Notes under the pieces: generated by a model | Told to the model about the DNA's origin: nothing | Seen by the model: only the letters and a program-made list of their open reading frames with translations | Database searches by the model: none | Assembly (NCBI RefSeq): GCF_004302915.1 | Contig: NZ_QQBI01000028.1 | Coordinates: forward strand, 1-37,341 | Source of the DNA: Komagataeibacter xylinus | GTDB lineage: Bacteria; Pseudomonadota; Alphaproteobacteria; Acetobacterales; Acetobacteraceae | Direction of reading: 5' to 3' | DNA: 37,341 nucleotides | Program-made: the position numbers and the translations under genes | In this document: one piece after another, positions 17,455 to 26,346 of the stretch | Position numbering within the stretch: the first letter of the stretch is position 1 | Layout of the letters: every line of letters begins with the position of its first letter

Positions 17455-19788
17455 TCAGAATGAAGTGGAGATGGTGCCGGTCATGCTGAAGCGTGGTTCA
17501 ACATAAAACTGCGCCCCGGATGAACCTGCAATATGCTGCCCGTTCAACAGTGTTACCGCATGATAATTATCCGCGACCCCGGTCGTGCCCGTCCGGACCA
17601 TGGAACCGGTCAGGTTTGTAAAGTTCAGCCGGAACGTAGGGGATTTGGCCACCAGGAAGGGCGAAAAACGATACCCGAGCGAGATGGTATCGGTAACATA
17701 GCCCGGTATCCTCTCATCCCCTACCAGCGTAATGGATTGCGGGCCGGTATAATGCACGGTGGCATTGGCGAAGAAGTGCCTGTTATCGTAGGTCAGGCCG
17801 AAATTGGCCATCACATGCGGCGCCATGATCGCTTCCCTGCCCTTGGTGGGCAGATAGGAGGTGCCATACTGGACATTCGAATCCTGGTGCGCATTGAGGT
17901 ATTCAAACGAAACATAGGGGCTGACATGATGGAATGGATGCGTGGACATCATGATGTCGAAACCACGCGCCGTCTGGTTGCCCGCATTAACGGTACTATA
18001 CGAATTGTTGGCGTTATAGACACTAAGCAGGCGATTTGTAATTGCATAGTTGAATAACGAAAGATCAAAGATCATGTAGCGGTTATTATAGCGGTACCCC
18101 AGTTCCTCCTTGATTGTGTACTGGTTGCGGGGCAGGGCTGTATTCTGCGACAGGTTGCTGGGGTCGGGCGCGCGGAAATCGCCCTGCGCATTGACGTAAA
18201 TCTGGTGGTGGCGGTTGAAGCTGTACGACGTTGAAAAACGCGGCAGGGGCACGACAGAATTCGAGCCCATATGCTGATGCGTCAGGTAATTGTCGAACCA
18301 GTAGTTCAACATGGCAAATTTGAAACCGGCAGACACGACCAGCCGATCCTGGAAATATTTTGCCGTATCCTGAATGAACAGCGCGTGGATCTGGTCGCCT
18401 GTCTGCTGGTTTGATGAATAATCCCGCTGACCATTGAGGAAGTAGGCAGTGGACAGGTTATCGGGATTATTGGAAAACCCGTTCTGGTTCACGGCACTGT
18501 TCGGGCCCCACTGCCGGCTTTGCGTATAGCCATACCAGTATCCGAACGTCATCTGGTTATGACGTGAAATATCATAGGTCAGCTTGATCGTGGCCCCCGT
18601 GGTGGGCGTGCGCTGGTCATAATAATTGACTGAAAACTGCGAAGGAGAAACCGCACCGCCATTGGCATAGCTCAGCCCGGACCCGGCAGCACCACTGGCG
18701 GATGAACTCCATCCACGCCCGTAGGCAAAATAGGGCACCAGATCGAATTTCAGTTGGTTTGTCAGGCGCAGGTGCACGGGCAGGGTCATGAAGACTTCAT
18801 TCCATGGCCCTTCCTGGTGATTGCCCCAGAAATTCGGACTGTTCGGATTACTGCTGGCACCCCATGTGCCCGTGCCGTTTTTCTTGGCATGAAACTGGTC
18901 AGCCGTGGGGTAATTGTAGATCCCGTAGCGTTCCTGATTCCACGAGAGGAAAAACTTCACGTAAGAGTCGGCCCCGATATCCTTCTGCATGCCAAAGTCG
19001 ATATGCTTCTTGTCCGATGCCCCCGCACCGATCCAGTTGTCAGCATGGGTATGTGAAAATGAAAAGAACGAGCGCAGGCCGGTCCTGCCAATATCGCCGC
19101 TTTCCAGCCGGATAAACTGCCGGGACATGTCATTCGTGCCATATGAAAAATCCGTCAGCCCACCAAATTTATGGCTGGGTGTATGCGTCATGATATTCAT
19201 GACCCCCAGTGCTGCCGATGTAACTGGCTGGTCAATGGCGGATGTGCCTGGCGTGACCTCGATACGGTCCATGTTTTCCGTATCGATGTCTTCCTGAAGG
19301 TATCCGGCGCCGGATGTCACCACGGCGTCGTCCATCAGCAGCGCCATATCCCCATCGTTCAGGCTGCGGCTTTCAATCGAGCCACCCGTCATGCCCGATG
19401 TATCCTGGGTCGATACGTTCAGGCTGGGCAGGTTCTTGACCATATCCAGCGCCGTTCCGGCCGGACTGCGCATATCCATGAACTGCCGGCTTACGGTCTG
19501 GATACTGTGCGAAGCCTTTTCCTGCCGCATCATGCCGCCGCCGCCCGAACGCCCGGAACTGACCTGCAGGATTTCCGGTGCGGAAGGGGCCTTGATGGAA
19601 TGCGTATCCTGCCCTGCCGCGCCAGATGGAGACGCTTGGGATGTGGGAGGGGCTGCATGGCGGATTTTGGTCGTTGCGTTCACATCATTCGCACCCTGCG
19701 CATGAGAAACAGCAACGAACCCGGTGGTACCGAGAAGAAAAGTTGTTAATAACCAGCGCTTGTCGCAAAACATGGCACCTGCAACCAT
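17455..19788 (-). CDS. TonB-dependent outer-membrane receptor
   Basis: The protein has 777 residues from the chosen start. The ATG at 19788 is preceded by GGGGAGG with 6-nt spacing, which decides it over an ATG nine codons upstream. A signal peptide ends near VSHAQ. A low-complexity Ala/Ser/Pro/Gly region follows, then a plug domain with features such as NLPSLNV and SIESRSLNDGD, then a long beta-barrel region rich in aromatic residues ending in a terminal Phe (TISTSF). Such receptors use TonB-ExbBD energy to import large or scarce ligands across the outer membrane. No clear TonB box was seen. It is divergent from a LacI-type regulator and next to a sugar operon, and a LacI-type operator candidate lies 73 bp upstream, so the ligand is probably a sugar or glycoside rather than a siderophore (inference). 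It ends convergently with the giant gene. Confidence 0.9.
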   Translation of the reverse strand: MVAGAMFCDKRWLLTTFLLGTTGFVAVSHAQGANDVNATTKIRHAAPPTSQASPSGAAGQDTHSIKAPSAPEILQVSSGRSGGGGMMRQEKASHSIQTVSRQFMDMRSPAGTALDMVKNLPSLNVSTQDTSGMTGGSIESRSLNDGDMALLMDDAVVTSGAGYLQEDIDTENMDRIEVTPGTSAIDQPVTSAALGVMNIMTHTPSHKFGGLTDFSYGTNDMSRQFIRLESGDIGRTGLRSFFSFSHTHADNWIGAGASDKKHIDFGMQKDIGADSYVKFFLSWNQERYGIYNYPTADQFHAKKNGTGTWGASSNPNSPNFWGNHQEGPWNEVFMTLPVHLRLTNQLKFDLVPYFAYGRGWSSSASGAAGSGLSYANGGAVSPSQFSVNYYDQRTPTTGATIKLTYDISRHNQMTFGYWYGYTQSRQWGPNSAVNQNGFSNNPDNLSTAYFLNGQRDYSSNQQTGDQIHALFIQDTAKYFQDRLVVSAGFKFAMLNYWFDNYLTHQHMGSNSVVPLPRFSTSYSFNRHHQIYVNAQGDFRAPDPSNLSQNTALPRNQYTIKEELGYRYNNRYMIFDLSLFNYAITNRLLSVYNANNSYSTVNAGNQTARGFDIMMSTHPFHHVSPYVSFEYLNAHQDSNVQYGTSYLPTKGREAIMAPHVMANFGLTYDNRHFFANATVHYTGPQSITLVGDERIPGYVTDTISLGYRFSPFLVAKSPTFRLNFTNLTGSMVRTGTTGVADNYHAVTLLNGQHIAGSSGAQFYVEPRFSMTGTISTSF

Positions 19789-19860
19789 ACCGGACCTCCC
19801 CGTAAACGATAACATGCTTTACCCAGCGGGCGGCGCCACCGGGCCAGGACAGCATTTACG

Positions 19861-19874
19861 GGAAACGCTTGCCA
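19861..19874. promoter_or_regulatory. LacI-type operator candidate A (receptor gene)
   Basis: GGAAACGCTTGCCA reads on the other strand as TGGCAAGCGTTTCC. It contains the AACGCTT core of LacI/GalR-family operators and matches two other sites near the same regulator (20045-20059, 21403-21416). It lies between the likely receptor promoter (19892-19920) and the receptor start, a position suited to repression. Confidence 0.6.
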
Positions 19875-19891
19875 TGATTCCAGATACCAAG

Positions 19892-19920
19892 TCTATCCCG
19901 TTGTTGCTTATGGTAGACAA
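19892..19920 (-). promoter_or_regulatory. Candidate sigma-70 promoter of the receptor gene
   Basis: On the minus strand, TTGTCT (19915-19920) and GATAGA (19892-19897) are separated by exactly 17 nt and match the consensus at four positions each. Operator candidate A follows downstream of the -10 box, as expected for a repressed promoter. Confidence 0.35.
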
Positions 19921-20044
19921 TCATTGCACGCCATATTCCGCTAAAAATAGCGATAAAGAGGTCATCATATTGCACGAAAGGTGTTCCTTCCCTTTCGGCG
20001 ATTCAACCAAAAAGCCCCATTTATCATTGCATTATGAAAACATA

Positions 20045-20059
20045 TGGCAAGCGTTGGCA
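20045..20059. promoter_or_regulatory. LacI-type operator candidate B
   Basis: TGGCAAGCGTTGGCA shares GGCAAGCGTT with sites A and C. It sits mid-way between the receptor and regulator genes, about 320 bp before the regulator start and 171 bp from site A. It could control the regulator itself or act with site A through a DNA loop (inference). Confidence 0.5.
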
Positions 20060-20380
20060 ATGGCAGCTTCCTGTTGTTGCGAATACATCGGGTCATCCTG
20101 TTCCTGACCTGCATTCCAGCGCGGGTGTTGCATATTGACGACAGTTCGGGAGCGCATGCCAAAACCGCATCCCGGCGCGGCATGAGGAGCGCGGCGACAT
20201 CGAGGCGGCCCACAATGGGCTACACGGTAGCGCGACGCCGCATTCAGGCACTCGACCTGCGCCCGGCTGCGCAATATCCTAAGGAAATCAGAGCAGCGGG
20301 CATGAACCGGACCGGCAGCCTGAAGGCGCCATACCCCCCACCGCCTGTGTGGGTGCAAGAACCAAGGAGACACCTGACAG

Positions 20381-21394
20381 GTGACCAAACGCGTAACCCT
20401 GGCAGATCTGGCGGAACAGACAGGCCTGAACATTTCCACCATAAGCCGCGCCCTGTCACGGCCGGACCGGGTCAGCAACGAGACGCGGCGACTGGTTGAA
20501 AAGGTCGCCTCCCAACTCGGCTACGAAACAAATGTCGCGGCCCGCAACCTGAGTCGCGGCACGACGGACACCATTCTGGTGCTGGCCGCCAGCTTTTCAG
20601 GGCAGGTCATTTCCCCGGTTTTTACCGGAATCATGCTCGGTGTATGCGAAGAGGCAAAAGCCCTCGGCCTTAATGTCATGCTGCGGCAGTACCTGGGGCA
20701 GGCCATTTCGGCCAGCGATGTCATGCGCTATTTGCAGGCCGGCGTGGCGGACAGCGTATTGCTGGTGGCGCCCGAACAGTGGCTGCCACCGGCGGACAGG
20801 AGCCCGGATCAGGACATGTTGCCGGTTGTCAGTATTTTCAATGACCTGACGATGGCCGGGATCACCAGTGTCATGACACAGGAAGTGGATGGATACGTCG
20901 CGATTGTCGATCATATGGTCGAACGCGGACATCGTCACTTCGCCTTCGTATCCGGGCCGGAGGGCAGTGGTCATGAACAGATTCGCTATAATGCCGTCAA
21001 GAACAGGCTTTCCACGCTTGGACTAGGCAAGAAACTGGTCCGCCTGGAGGGCGGTCCGTTTGACATGGCATCGGGCACGAAGGCGGCGCAGGCCTTTCTT
21101 GCATTGAAAAAACGCCCCACTGCCGTGATCTGCTGCAGCGACGGGCTGGCGCTGGGCTTCATGCACACGATTCTGGGCAGCGGCCTGCGCGTGCCCGAAG
21201 ATGTCGCCATCGCAGGCTATGACGGGATGGACTACACCGCCTTTACCAGCCCGGCCCTGACCACCGTGATCCAGCCCACACTGGAAATCGGCCGCGTTGC
21301 GGTGCAGGCGCTGGCCGACATCCATAATGGCCGGATCACGACCCCCCGCCTTGTTGCCCTTGCGCCAACCTTTGTCGTGCGCCAGTCGACCTGA
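20381..21394 (+). CDS. LacI/GalR-family transcriptional regulator
   Basis: The protein has 337 residues. The N-terminal helix-turn-helix is typical of LacI: TLADLAEQTGLNISTISRAL (6-25), followed by the hinge region and GYETNVAARNLSRG. Residues ~60-335 form a periplasmic-binding-protein-like effector domain, with the familiar late motifs VPEDVAIAGYDGMD and SPALTTVIQP. The start is GTG at 20381, with AAGGAG 11 nt upstream. It is divergent from the TonB receptor and just upstream of the isomerase/oxidoreductase operon. Three LacI-type operator candidates flank it, so it most likely represses the receptor and the catabolic operon until a sugar-derived inducer binds (inference). The inducer cannot be read from sequence. 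Confidence 0.93.
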   Translation: MTKRVTLADLAEQTGLNISTISRALSRPDRVSNETRRLVEKVASQLGYETNVAARNLSRGTTDTILVLAASFSGQVISPVFTGIMLGVCEEAKALGLNVMLRQYLGQAISASDVMRYLQAGVADSVLLVAPEQWLPPADRSPDQDMLPVVSIFNDLTMAGITSVMTQEVDGYVAIVDHMVERGHRHFAFVSGPEGSGHEQIRYNAVKNRLSTLGLGKKLVRLEGGPFDMASGTKAAQAFLALKKRPTAVICCSDGLALGFMHTILGSGLRVPEDVAIAGYDGMDYTAFTSPALTTVIQPTLEIGRVAVQALADIHNGRITTPRLVALAPTFVVRQST

Positions 21395-21402
21395 TCGGAT
21401 TC

Positions 21403-21416
21403 GGCAAGCGTTTGCA
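21403..21416. promoter_or_regulatory. LacI-type operator candidate C (catabolic operon)
   Basis: GGCAAGCGTTTGCA is nearly a perfect palindrome around AAGCGTT and the best of the three sites. It starts 9 bp after the regulator stop codon and lies ~109 bp before the first catabolic gene. A weak -35-like TTGCAT (21412-21417) with TATGTA (21434-21439) 16 nt further on would overlap the operator. Confidence 0.65.
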
Positions 21417-21524
21417 TTCCTGTTCTATTCCTGTATGTAGGTCCTGAGGCTACATTTGCGGCAGTTTTGTTACGGTTAATACATACCTCCGCCGCATGTG
21501 GACCTGATCAGGGAGTGCATGCAG

Positions 21525-22460
21525 GTGAAAATCGGAACGGATCTGGTTACTTTCTACAATCCTGCTTTCTGGGGCGTGGGTACGGAGCCGGAAGTCACCA
21601 GCCTGGCCGCAAAAGATGGCCGCATGTTCTGGACCCGGATCTTCGACAGCCTGTATGATGCAGGCATAACGGGCATTGAACTGACCTTCCCGCCATTCGA
21701 TCAGGCGGGGGCAGTTGCGGCATTCGGCTCCGAGGTCGCGCTGGCCCATGAACTGAAAACCCGGAACCTGCAAATCTGGTCCGCCTTTTTCGCGGCGCTG
21801 GACCGTATCCCCGTTCACGAACAGGCCAATGCCGCGCCACGGATTGTGGCGCAGGTCGAGGCTGCTGCACGCTTTCTTGCGGCCATGGGGGGCACGGTGC
21901 TGGTAGCGGGGCTGCCCTGCCGCGCCACCTTCCTGGCCGAACCGCCTGCATTTGTGGACCTTCCCCTTGCCGCCCCCATTGCCAGCCTGCTCAACCGCAT
22001 GGGGTTCGCGGCCGCCCGCCATGGCATTACGCTGGCGATCCATACGGAAGCCCACAGCGTTGCCTGCGCGCCGCGCGATGTGGACCTGTTCATGCTGCTG
22101 ACCGATCCGCGTTATGTTTCGCTGTGCCCTGACCCGGCGCATATCATCCTTGAAGGGGGAAACTCGGCGGATGTGCTCGCCCGGCATGTCGGACGCGTGG
22201 TGGCGATGCACTGGAAAGACGCAACCGGGGCCATGCCGGTCGATACCCCCGTCGGTAAAGACATTCATGCCCGGCACCGGGAGCATTTCTGTGAACTGGG
22301 CAATGGGCAGGCCGATTTTGGCCGGCTGGCGGCCCTGCTGGCCCATGCCCCGCTCCGGTGCGGCCCCATTCTGGAACTTGATGCCTGCCCCCATCCCGTT
22401 CCCGCGCTGCAGCGCGGCGTCACGTTCGTCAATCTCCTGGCCGGAAGGGATGTGGCATGA
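21525..22460 (+). CDS. Sugar isomerase/epimerase-like TIM-barrel protein (first copy)
   Basis: The protein has 311 residues from the chosen GTG, giving the N-terminus MKIGTDLVTFYNPAFWG that suits this family. AGGGAG (21510-21515) lies 9 nt upstream. An ATG two codons earlier (21519) is only 3 nt from that site, and a GTG at 21498 is also in frame. The fold is the xylose-isomerase-like TIM barrel (AP endonuclease 2 family). Likely metal and acid residues are E175 in HTE, D203 and H206 in CPDPAH, H229 in HWKD, and E284 in LELD. Such enzymes isomerise or epimerise sugars, inositols or keto-sugars in the cytosol. It is first in the operon and overlaps the next gene by 4 bp (ATGA). The substrate is unknown. 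Pairing with a second homologue, an oxidoreductase and a GMC enzyme points to an oxidised sugar. Confidence 0.85.
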   Translation: MKIGTDLVTFYNPAFWGVGTEPEVTSLAAKDGRMFWTRIFDSLYDAGITGIELTFPPFDQAGAVAAFGSEVALAHELKTRNLQIWSAFFAALDRIPVHEQANAAPRIVAQVEAAARFLAAMGGTVLVAGLPCRATFLAEPPAFVDLPLAAPIASLLNRMGFAAARHGITLAIHTEAHSVACAPRDVDLFMLLTDPRYVSLCPDPAHIILEGGNSADVLARHVGRVVAMHWKDATGAMPVDTPVGKDIHARHREHFCELGNGQADFGRLAALLAHAPLRCGPILELDACPHPVPALQRGVTFVNLLAGRDVA

Positions 22461-23500
22461 AAGGCCCCGGCATTTTTGCGGCCCAGTTCATCGGGCCCGA
22501 CGCCCCTTTCAACACGCTGCCCGGCCTGGCGCAGTGGGCAGCGGGACTTGGCTACAAAGCCCTTCAGTTGCCTACTCATATTGACCGTATTTTCAATCTT
22601 GAGCGGGCGGCGTCCAGCCAGGATTACTGTGATGAGATACAGGGCATGCTGGCAGGGCATGGTCTGGTCATCTCGGAACTGTCCACCCATATCCAGGGCC
22701 AGTGCGTTGCGGTCCATCCGGCCTATGATATCCAGTTCGACCGGTTCGCCCCGGCATCCGTGCGGGGCAACCCCACGGCGCGCACGCAATGGGCCATTGC
22801 CCAGCTGACACTGGCCGCACGGGCTTCGGCACGGCTGGGGCTGAAGGCACATGCCACCTTCTCCGGCGCGCTGGCATGGCCGTATCTTTACCCCTGGCCG
22901 CCACGCGATGATGGCCTGATAGACCTTGCCTTTTCAGCCCTTGCCGCGCGCTGGCGGCCGATTGTGGAAGCGTTTGATGAAGCCGGTGTCGACCTGTGTT
23001 TCGAACTGCACCCCGGTGAGGATCTGCATGACGGCACAAGCTTCGAGCGTTTTGCCGCATTGCTTGGCAATGCCCCGCGTTGCGCAATCCTGTACGATCC
23101 CAGCCATATGCTGCTTCAGCAGATGGATTACCTCGCCTTTATCGACCTGTACCATGACAGGATCGGCGCGTTTCACGTCAAGGATGCCGAGTTTCACCCA
23201 ACCGGCAGGCAGGGCGTGTATGGCGGCTTTGCCGACTGGCGCGACAGGGCCGGACGGTTCCGCTCCCCCGGCGATGGGCAGATCGACTTCGGCGGCGTTT
23301 TTTCACGCCTGACCCAGTATGGCTATGACGGCTGGGCGGTACTGGAATGGGAATGCTGCCTCAAGACCGCAGCACAGGGCGCACGTGAAGGCGCGCCCTT
23401 CATACAACGCCACATGATCGAAATGACCACGCAGTCATTTGATGATTTTGCCGCAAGCGCCCTGTCGGATGACGAACGGCGGCGCTGTCTTGGCCTGTGA
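22457..23500 (+). CDS. Sugar isomerase/epimerase-like TIM-barrel protein (second copy)
   Basis: The protein has 347 residues. Its ATG overlaps the previous stop (ATGA), implying translational coupling. It is a xylose-isomerase-like TIM barrel of a different subfamily from the first copy. Probable metal ligands are E183 in FELHPGED, D214 and H217 in YDPSH, H240 in FHVKDAEF, and E297 or E299 in LEWEC. The motifs HVKDAEFHPTG and the terminal WAVLEWEC are typical of the branch found next to Gfo/Idh/MocA oxidoreductases in sugar and inositol loci. It probably rearranges or cleaves a keto-sugar made by the neighbouring oxidoreductases (inference). The next gene starts 16 nt downstream. Confidence 0.86.
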   Translation: MKGPGIFAAQFIGPDAPFNTLPGLAQWAAGLGYKALQLPTHIDRIFNLERAASSQDYCDEIQGMLAGHGLVISELSTHIQGQCVAVHPAYDIQFDRFAPASVRGNPTARTQWAIAQLTLAARASARLGLKAHATFSGALAWPYLYPWPPRDDGLIDLAFSALAARWRPIVEAFDEAGVDLCFELHPGEDLHDGTSFERFAALLGNAPRCAILYDPSHMLLQQMDYLAFIDLYHDRIGAFHVKDAEFHPTGRQGVYGGFADWRDRAGRFRSPGDGQIDFGGVFSRLTQYGYDGWAVLEWECCLKTAAQGAREGAPFIQRHMIEMTTQSFDDFAASALSDDERRRCLGL

Positions 23501-23516
23501 ATTTCAGGAGAACGAC

Positions 23517-24608
23517 ATGAAAAAATGGCCCGTCGGCATGATCGGCGGCGCGCCCGGCTCCTTTATGGGAGACGTGCATCGCCGCGCGCTGGCCCTGACC
23601 GGACAGTTCTCGCTGGTTGCGGGGTGCCTGTCACGGCACGCGGGTCCGGCCCTAAAGGCAGGGCAGGCGCTGGGGCTGGATCCGGCGCGCACTTACACCG
23701 ACTGGGCGCAGATGGCACGGGCCGAGGCGGCCCGGCCGGACGGCATCGCCCTTGCCATCATCGTCACCCCCAATGATATGCACCTGCCCATTGCCACCGC
23801 TTTTCTGGAAGCAGGCATTCCTGTCCTGTGCGAAAAACCGCTTGCGCTTACAGCAGGGCAGGCCCGGCATTTTGCCGAGCGTTTCATCGCGCAGGCGCGC
23901 AACATGGTCGTGGCCTATACCTATAGCGGTTACGCCATGGTACGTGAGGCGCGCCGGCTGGTGCACGATGGCGCCTTGGGCGCGCTAAGGAATATTCAGG
24001 TTGAATACCTGCAGGACTGGCTTGGCGATGGCGATGGCGGCTGGCGTCTTGACCCGCGCACGGGCGGCGCGGGTGGCTGCCTGGGTGATGTCGGGACGCA
24101 TGCCTTCCATCTGGCGGAATTCGTATCCGGCCTGCGGTGCGAAGTGCTCTCGGCCCGGGTCTCACGCCTTGTACCCCGCCACGCCGTGCCGGATGATGCA
24201 CAGGTGCAGTTGCGCTTTTCCAACAACGCAGTTGGCAGCCTGTGGGTCAGCCAGGTTGCAACCGGGTGCGGCAACGCGCTGAGATTGCGCCTGTTCGGGG
24301 AGAAAGCCGGACTGGAATGGCGCCAGGAACAGCCGGACAGCCTGGTCATTTCCACGGCGGATGGCCGCACGACCCATGTCGCGCGTGGGGGCAGCGCGGT
24401 CCAGACCCCCTCCCTGCTGCCGCGCGGCCACCCCGAAGGGTATGAGGAAGCCTTTGCCCGGCTTTATGCCGATACGGCCTTCCTGCTGGGTGGTCATGAA
24501 GCACCTCTCCTGCCCCGTCTGCCCGATGGGGTACGCGGGCAGGCGTTTATCGAAGCCGCACTGGAATCCGGCGCGCAGTACGGCGCATGGACCTCGCTGC
24601 AGGCATAG
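23517..24608 (+). CDS. Gfo/Idh/MocA-family NAD(P)-dependent oxidoreductase
   Basis: The protein has 363 residues. The ATG at 23517 is preceded by CAGGAG with 6-nt spacing; a longer in-frame start lies inside the upstream gene and is unlikely. The Rossmann fold opens with GMIGGAPGSFMGDVHRRA (7-24), the glycine-loop variant of one subfamily. The family motif EKP is at 106-108, where K107 is expected to be catalytic. A second active-site motif, D191-VGT-H195, lies in the substrate domain. These cytosolic enzymes oxidise or reduce sugar hydroxyl/keto groups with NAD(P). In this operon it may interconvert a sugar and its keto form together with the two TIM-barrel enzymes. It is followed after 43 nt by the GMC oxidoreductase gene. 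Confidence 0.92.
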   Translation: MKKWPVGMIGGAPGSFMGDVHRRALALTGQFSLVAGCLSRHAGPALKAGQALGLDPARTYTDWAQMARAEAARPDGIALAIIVTPNDMHLPIATAFLEAGIPVLCEKPLALTAGQARHFAERFIAQARNMVVAYTYSGYAMVREARRLVHDGALGALRNIQVEYLQDWLGDGDGGWRLDPRTGGAGGCLGDVGTHAFHLAEFVSGLRCEVLSARVSRLVPRHAVPDDAQVQLRFSNNAVGSLWVSQVATGCGNALRLRLFGEKAGLEWRQEQPDSLVISTADGRTTHVARGGSAVQTPSLLPRGHPEGYEEAFARLYADTAFLLGGHEAPLLPRLPDGVRGQAFIEAALESGAQYGAWTSLQA

Positions 24609-24651
24609 CCACACGGCCACGACCTCATTTTTGCACCATCAGGAACGGAAT

Positions 24652-26319
24652 ATGACCGGAACAGGATATGATGTCATTGTCGTGGGATCGGGGGCTGCTG
24701 GCGGCTTCGCGGCAAAGGAACTGACAGAACAGGGCTTGTCCGTACTCATGATCGAGGCCGGCCGTTCCCTTTCGGCCAGCGACATCAGGCCACCCGCCGG
24801 TAAAGGCGGGGGCGACAATGTGCAGTTGTTCCCCCGCATCAAGGCCACGCTTTCGGGCCAGCACATACAGTCCCGGGTGGCGTTCTTCAGCGAGACGCTG
24901 AAGCATCTCTTCGTCAATGACCGGCAGCACGGTTATACAACCCCGAAGGATGCCCCTTTCCTGTGGATCCGGGGGCGACAGACGGGCGGGCGGCTGCATG
25001 CGTTCGGGCGCGTGCTGTTCCGATGGTCCGATCATGACTTCAAAGGTGCAGCCCAGGGTAACGGGGGCGTGGACTGGCCCATATCGTACGCGGATCTCGC
25101 GCCGTGGTATGAAAAGGTGGAAACATTCCTCGGCATCCATGGCACCCGTGATGGCATTGAAACCGCGCCTGATGGCGTCATGGCCCAACCCACCCCCCTG
25201 ACGCCGGAGGAACGCAGCTTCCGCAGCGCGGTGGAAACGCGCTGGCCGAACCGGCATGTGGTGCCCTGGCGTTTTAATCCGCATAATGGCGGCCCGCTAC
25301 CCAAATCCCTTAAAGCCGCGATGGCAACGGGAAAACTGACGATACAGTCAGATGCCGTGGCGCGCGAAGTCATGACGGATCCCGCATCGGGGCGCGCTAC
25401 GGGGGTATGCTATGCCGATCGCAGGACGGGCGCGGTCTGCGTTGCCCATGCAAAAGCGGTGGTTGTCTGCGCATCGCCCATAGAAAGCGTGCGCCTGCTG
25501 CTGAATTCACGCACCCGCCTGCACCCCGATGGGCTGGGGAACAGTTCCGGCACGCTTGGGCAGTATTTCATGGACCAGTGCCCAAGCCTCATGTTTGGCC
25601 GCTGGCCTGCAAGCAGCCGGGAAGGCGCGGATACGCCCCTGCCCACCCATGCCCTGTTCGGCACGACAGGCGGCCTTTACGTTCCCCGTTACGAGAATGC
25701 CTGCGGGGCGCATGACCCCGCTTTCATGCGCGGTTATACATTCCAGGGTTCCATAGGGCGCCATGCATCGGCAGGCGGCTCTGACGTGCCGGTTACGATC
25801 ATGGGCTTTGGGGAAATGCTGCCTTACCGCACCAACGCCATTACCCTTGATCCGCACCGGCGCGACAGGTGGGGGGTGCCCCTGCCCCATATCCGCTGCG
25901 TGCTCCATGCAAATGAGCGCGCCATGCTCCGCAAGCAGATCCGCGACTGCGCGGACATGATCGAGGCACGCGGCGGCCATGTCGATTTCTGGGCTTCCCC
26001 TCTGGGGCTGGGAGAGGGGGATGCGGGGCTTTATCCCGACAGGCCTTTTCCCATCCGCTGGTTCATACGCAAAATGTTTCCAAAAAGCATGACCATGGGG
26101 GCCGCCATCCATGAAAGCGGTGGCGCGCGGATGGGAAATGATCCCGCCACATCCGTGCTCAACCCCTTCTGTCAGGTATGGGACGTGCCCAACGTGTTCG
26201 TTACGGATGCTTCCAGTTTTCCTACCGGCGGCGCGCTGGGTACGACACTGACGGTCATGGCGGTCAGCATGCGGGCCTGCCACCATCTGGCCGCAGAACT
26301 TCGGGCCGGTCGCCTGTAA
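24652..26319 (+). CDS. GMC-family FAD-dependent oxidoreductase
   Basis: The protein has 555 residues. The ATG at 24652 has AGGAA upstream, and the FAD-binding loop follows at once: VVGSGAAGG (10-18), then IEAGRS. The C-terminal GMC domain has HESGGARMG (487-495), in which H487 is the expected catalytic base, and the flavin-contacting end with FPTGGALGTTLTVMA. Where most relatives have N-P-T-L-T, this protein has G530-T-T-L-T, so the usual second catalytic Asn/His seems absent. There is no signal peptide or Tat motif, suggesting a cytosolic or membrane-associated enzyme. Relatives include gluconate, sorbitol, pyranose and glucoside-3-dehydrogenases. The substrate is presumably the sugar handled by this operon. 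No small subunit or cytochrome partner gene is nearby. Confidence 0.9.
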   Translation: MTGTGYDVIVVGSGAAGGFAAKELTEQGLSVLMIEAGRSLSASDIRPPAGKGGGDNVQLFPRIKATLSGQHIQSRVAFFSETLKHLFVNDRQHGYTTPKDAPFLWIRGRQTGGRLHAFGRVLFRWSDHDFKGAAQGNGGVDWPISYADLAPWYEKVETFLGIHGTRDGIETAPDGVMAQPTPLTPEERSFRSAVETRWPNRHVVPWRFNPHNGGPLPKSLKAAMATGKLTIQSDAVAREVMTDPASGRATGVCYADRRTGAVCVAHAKAVVVCASPIESVRLLLNSRTRLHPDGLGNSSGTLGQYFMDQCPSLMFGRWPASSREGADTPLPTHALFGTTGGLYVPRYENACGAHDPAFMRGYTFQGSIGRHASAGGSDVPVTIMGFGEMLPYRTNAITLDPHRRDRWGVPLPHIRCVLHANERAMLRKQIRDCADMIEARGGHVDFWASPLGLGEGDAGLYPDRPFPIRWFIRKMFPKSMTMGAAIHESGGARMGNDPATSVLNPFCQVWDVPNVFVTDASSFPTGGALGTTLTVMAVSMRACHHLAAELRAGRL

Positions 26320-26346
26320 CCGTTCATTCCAGCCGGGAGGGCAGTC

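Larger units (their letters stand above)
19789..20380. other. Intergenic control region between receptor and regulator
   Basis: These 592 bp lie between the receptor and LacI-type genes, which are read away from each other. They hold operator candidates A and B and the receptor promoter candidate. Open frames on both strands of 19960-20380 are composition-biased, mutually overlapping and without recognisable domains or good ribosome-binding sites, so I call no gene here. AAGGAG at 20364-20369 probably serves the GTG start of the regulator. Confidence 0.5.

Noticed and set aside
17455-19815. 786-residue start for the TonB receptor at 19815
   Set aside because: The ATG at 19788 has an excellent GGGGAGG ribosome-binding site that would lie inside the longer version.
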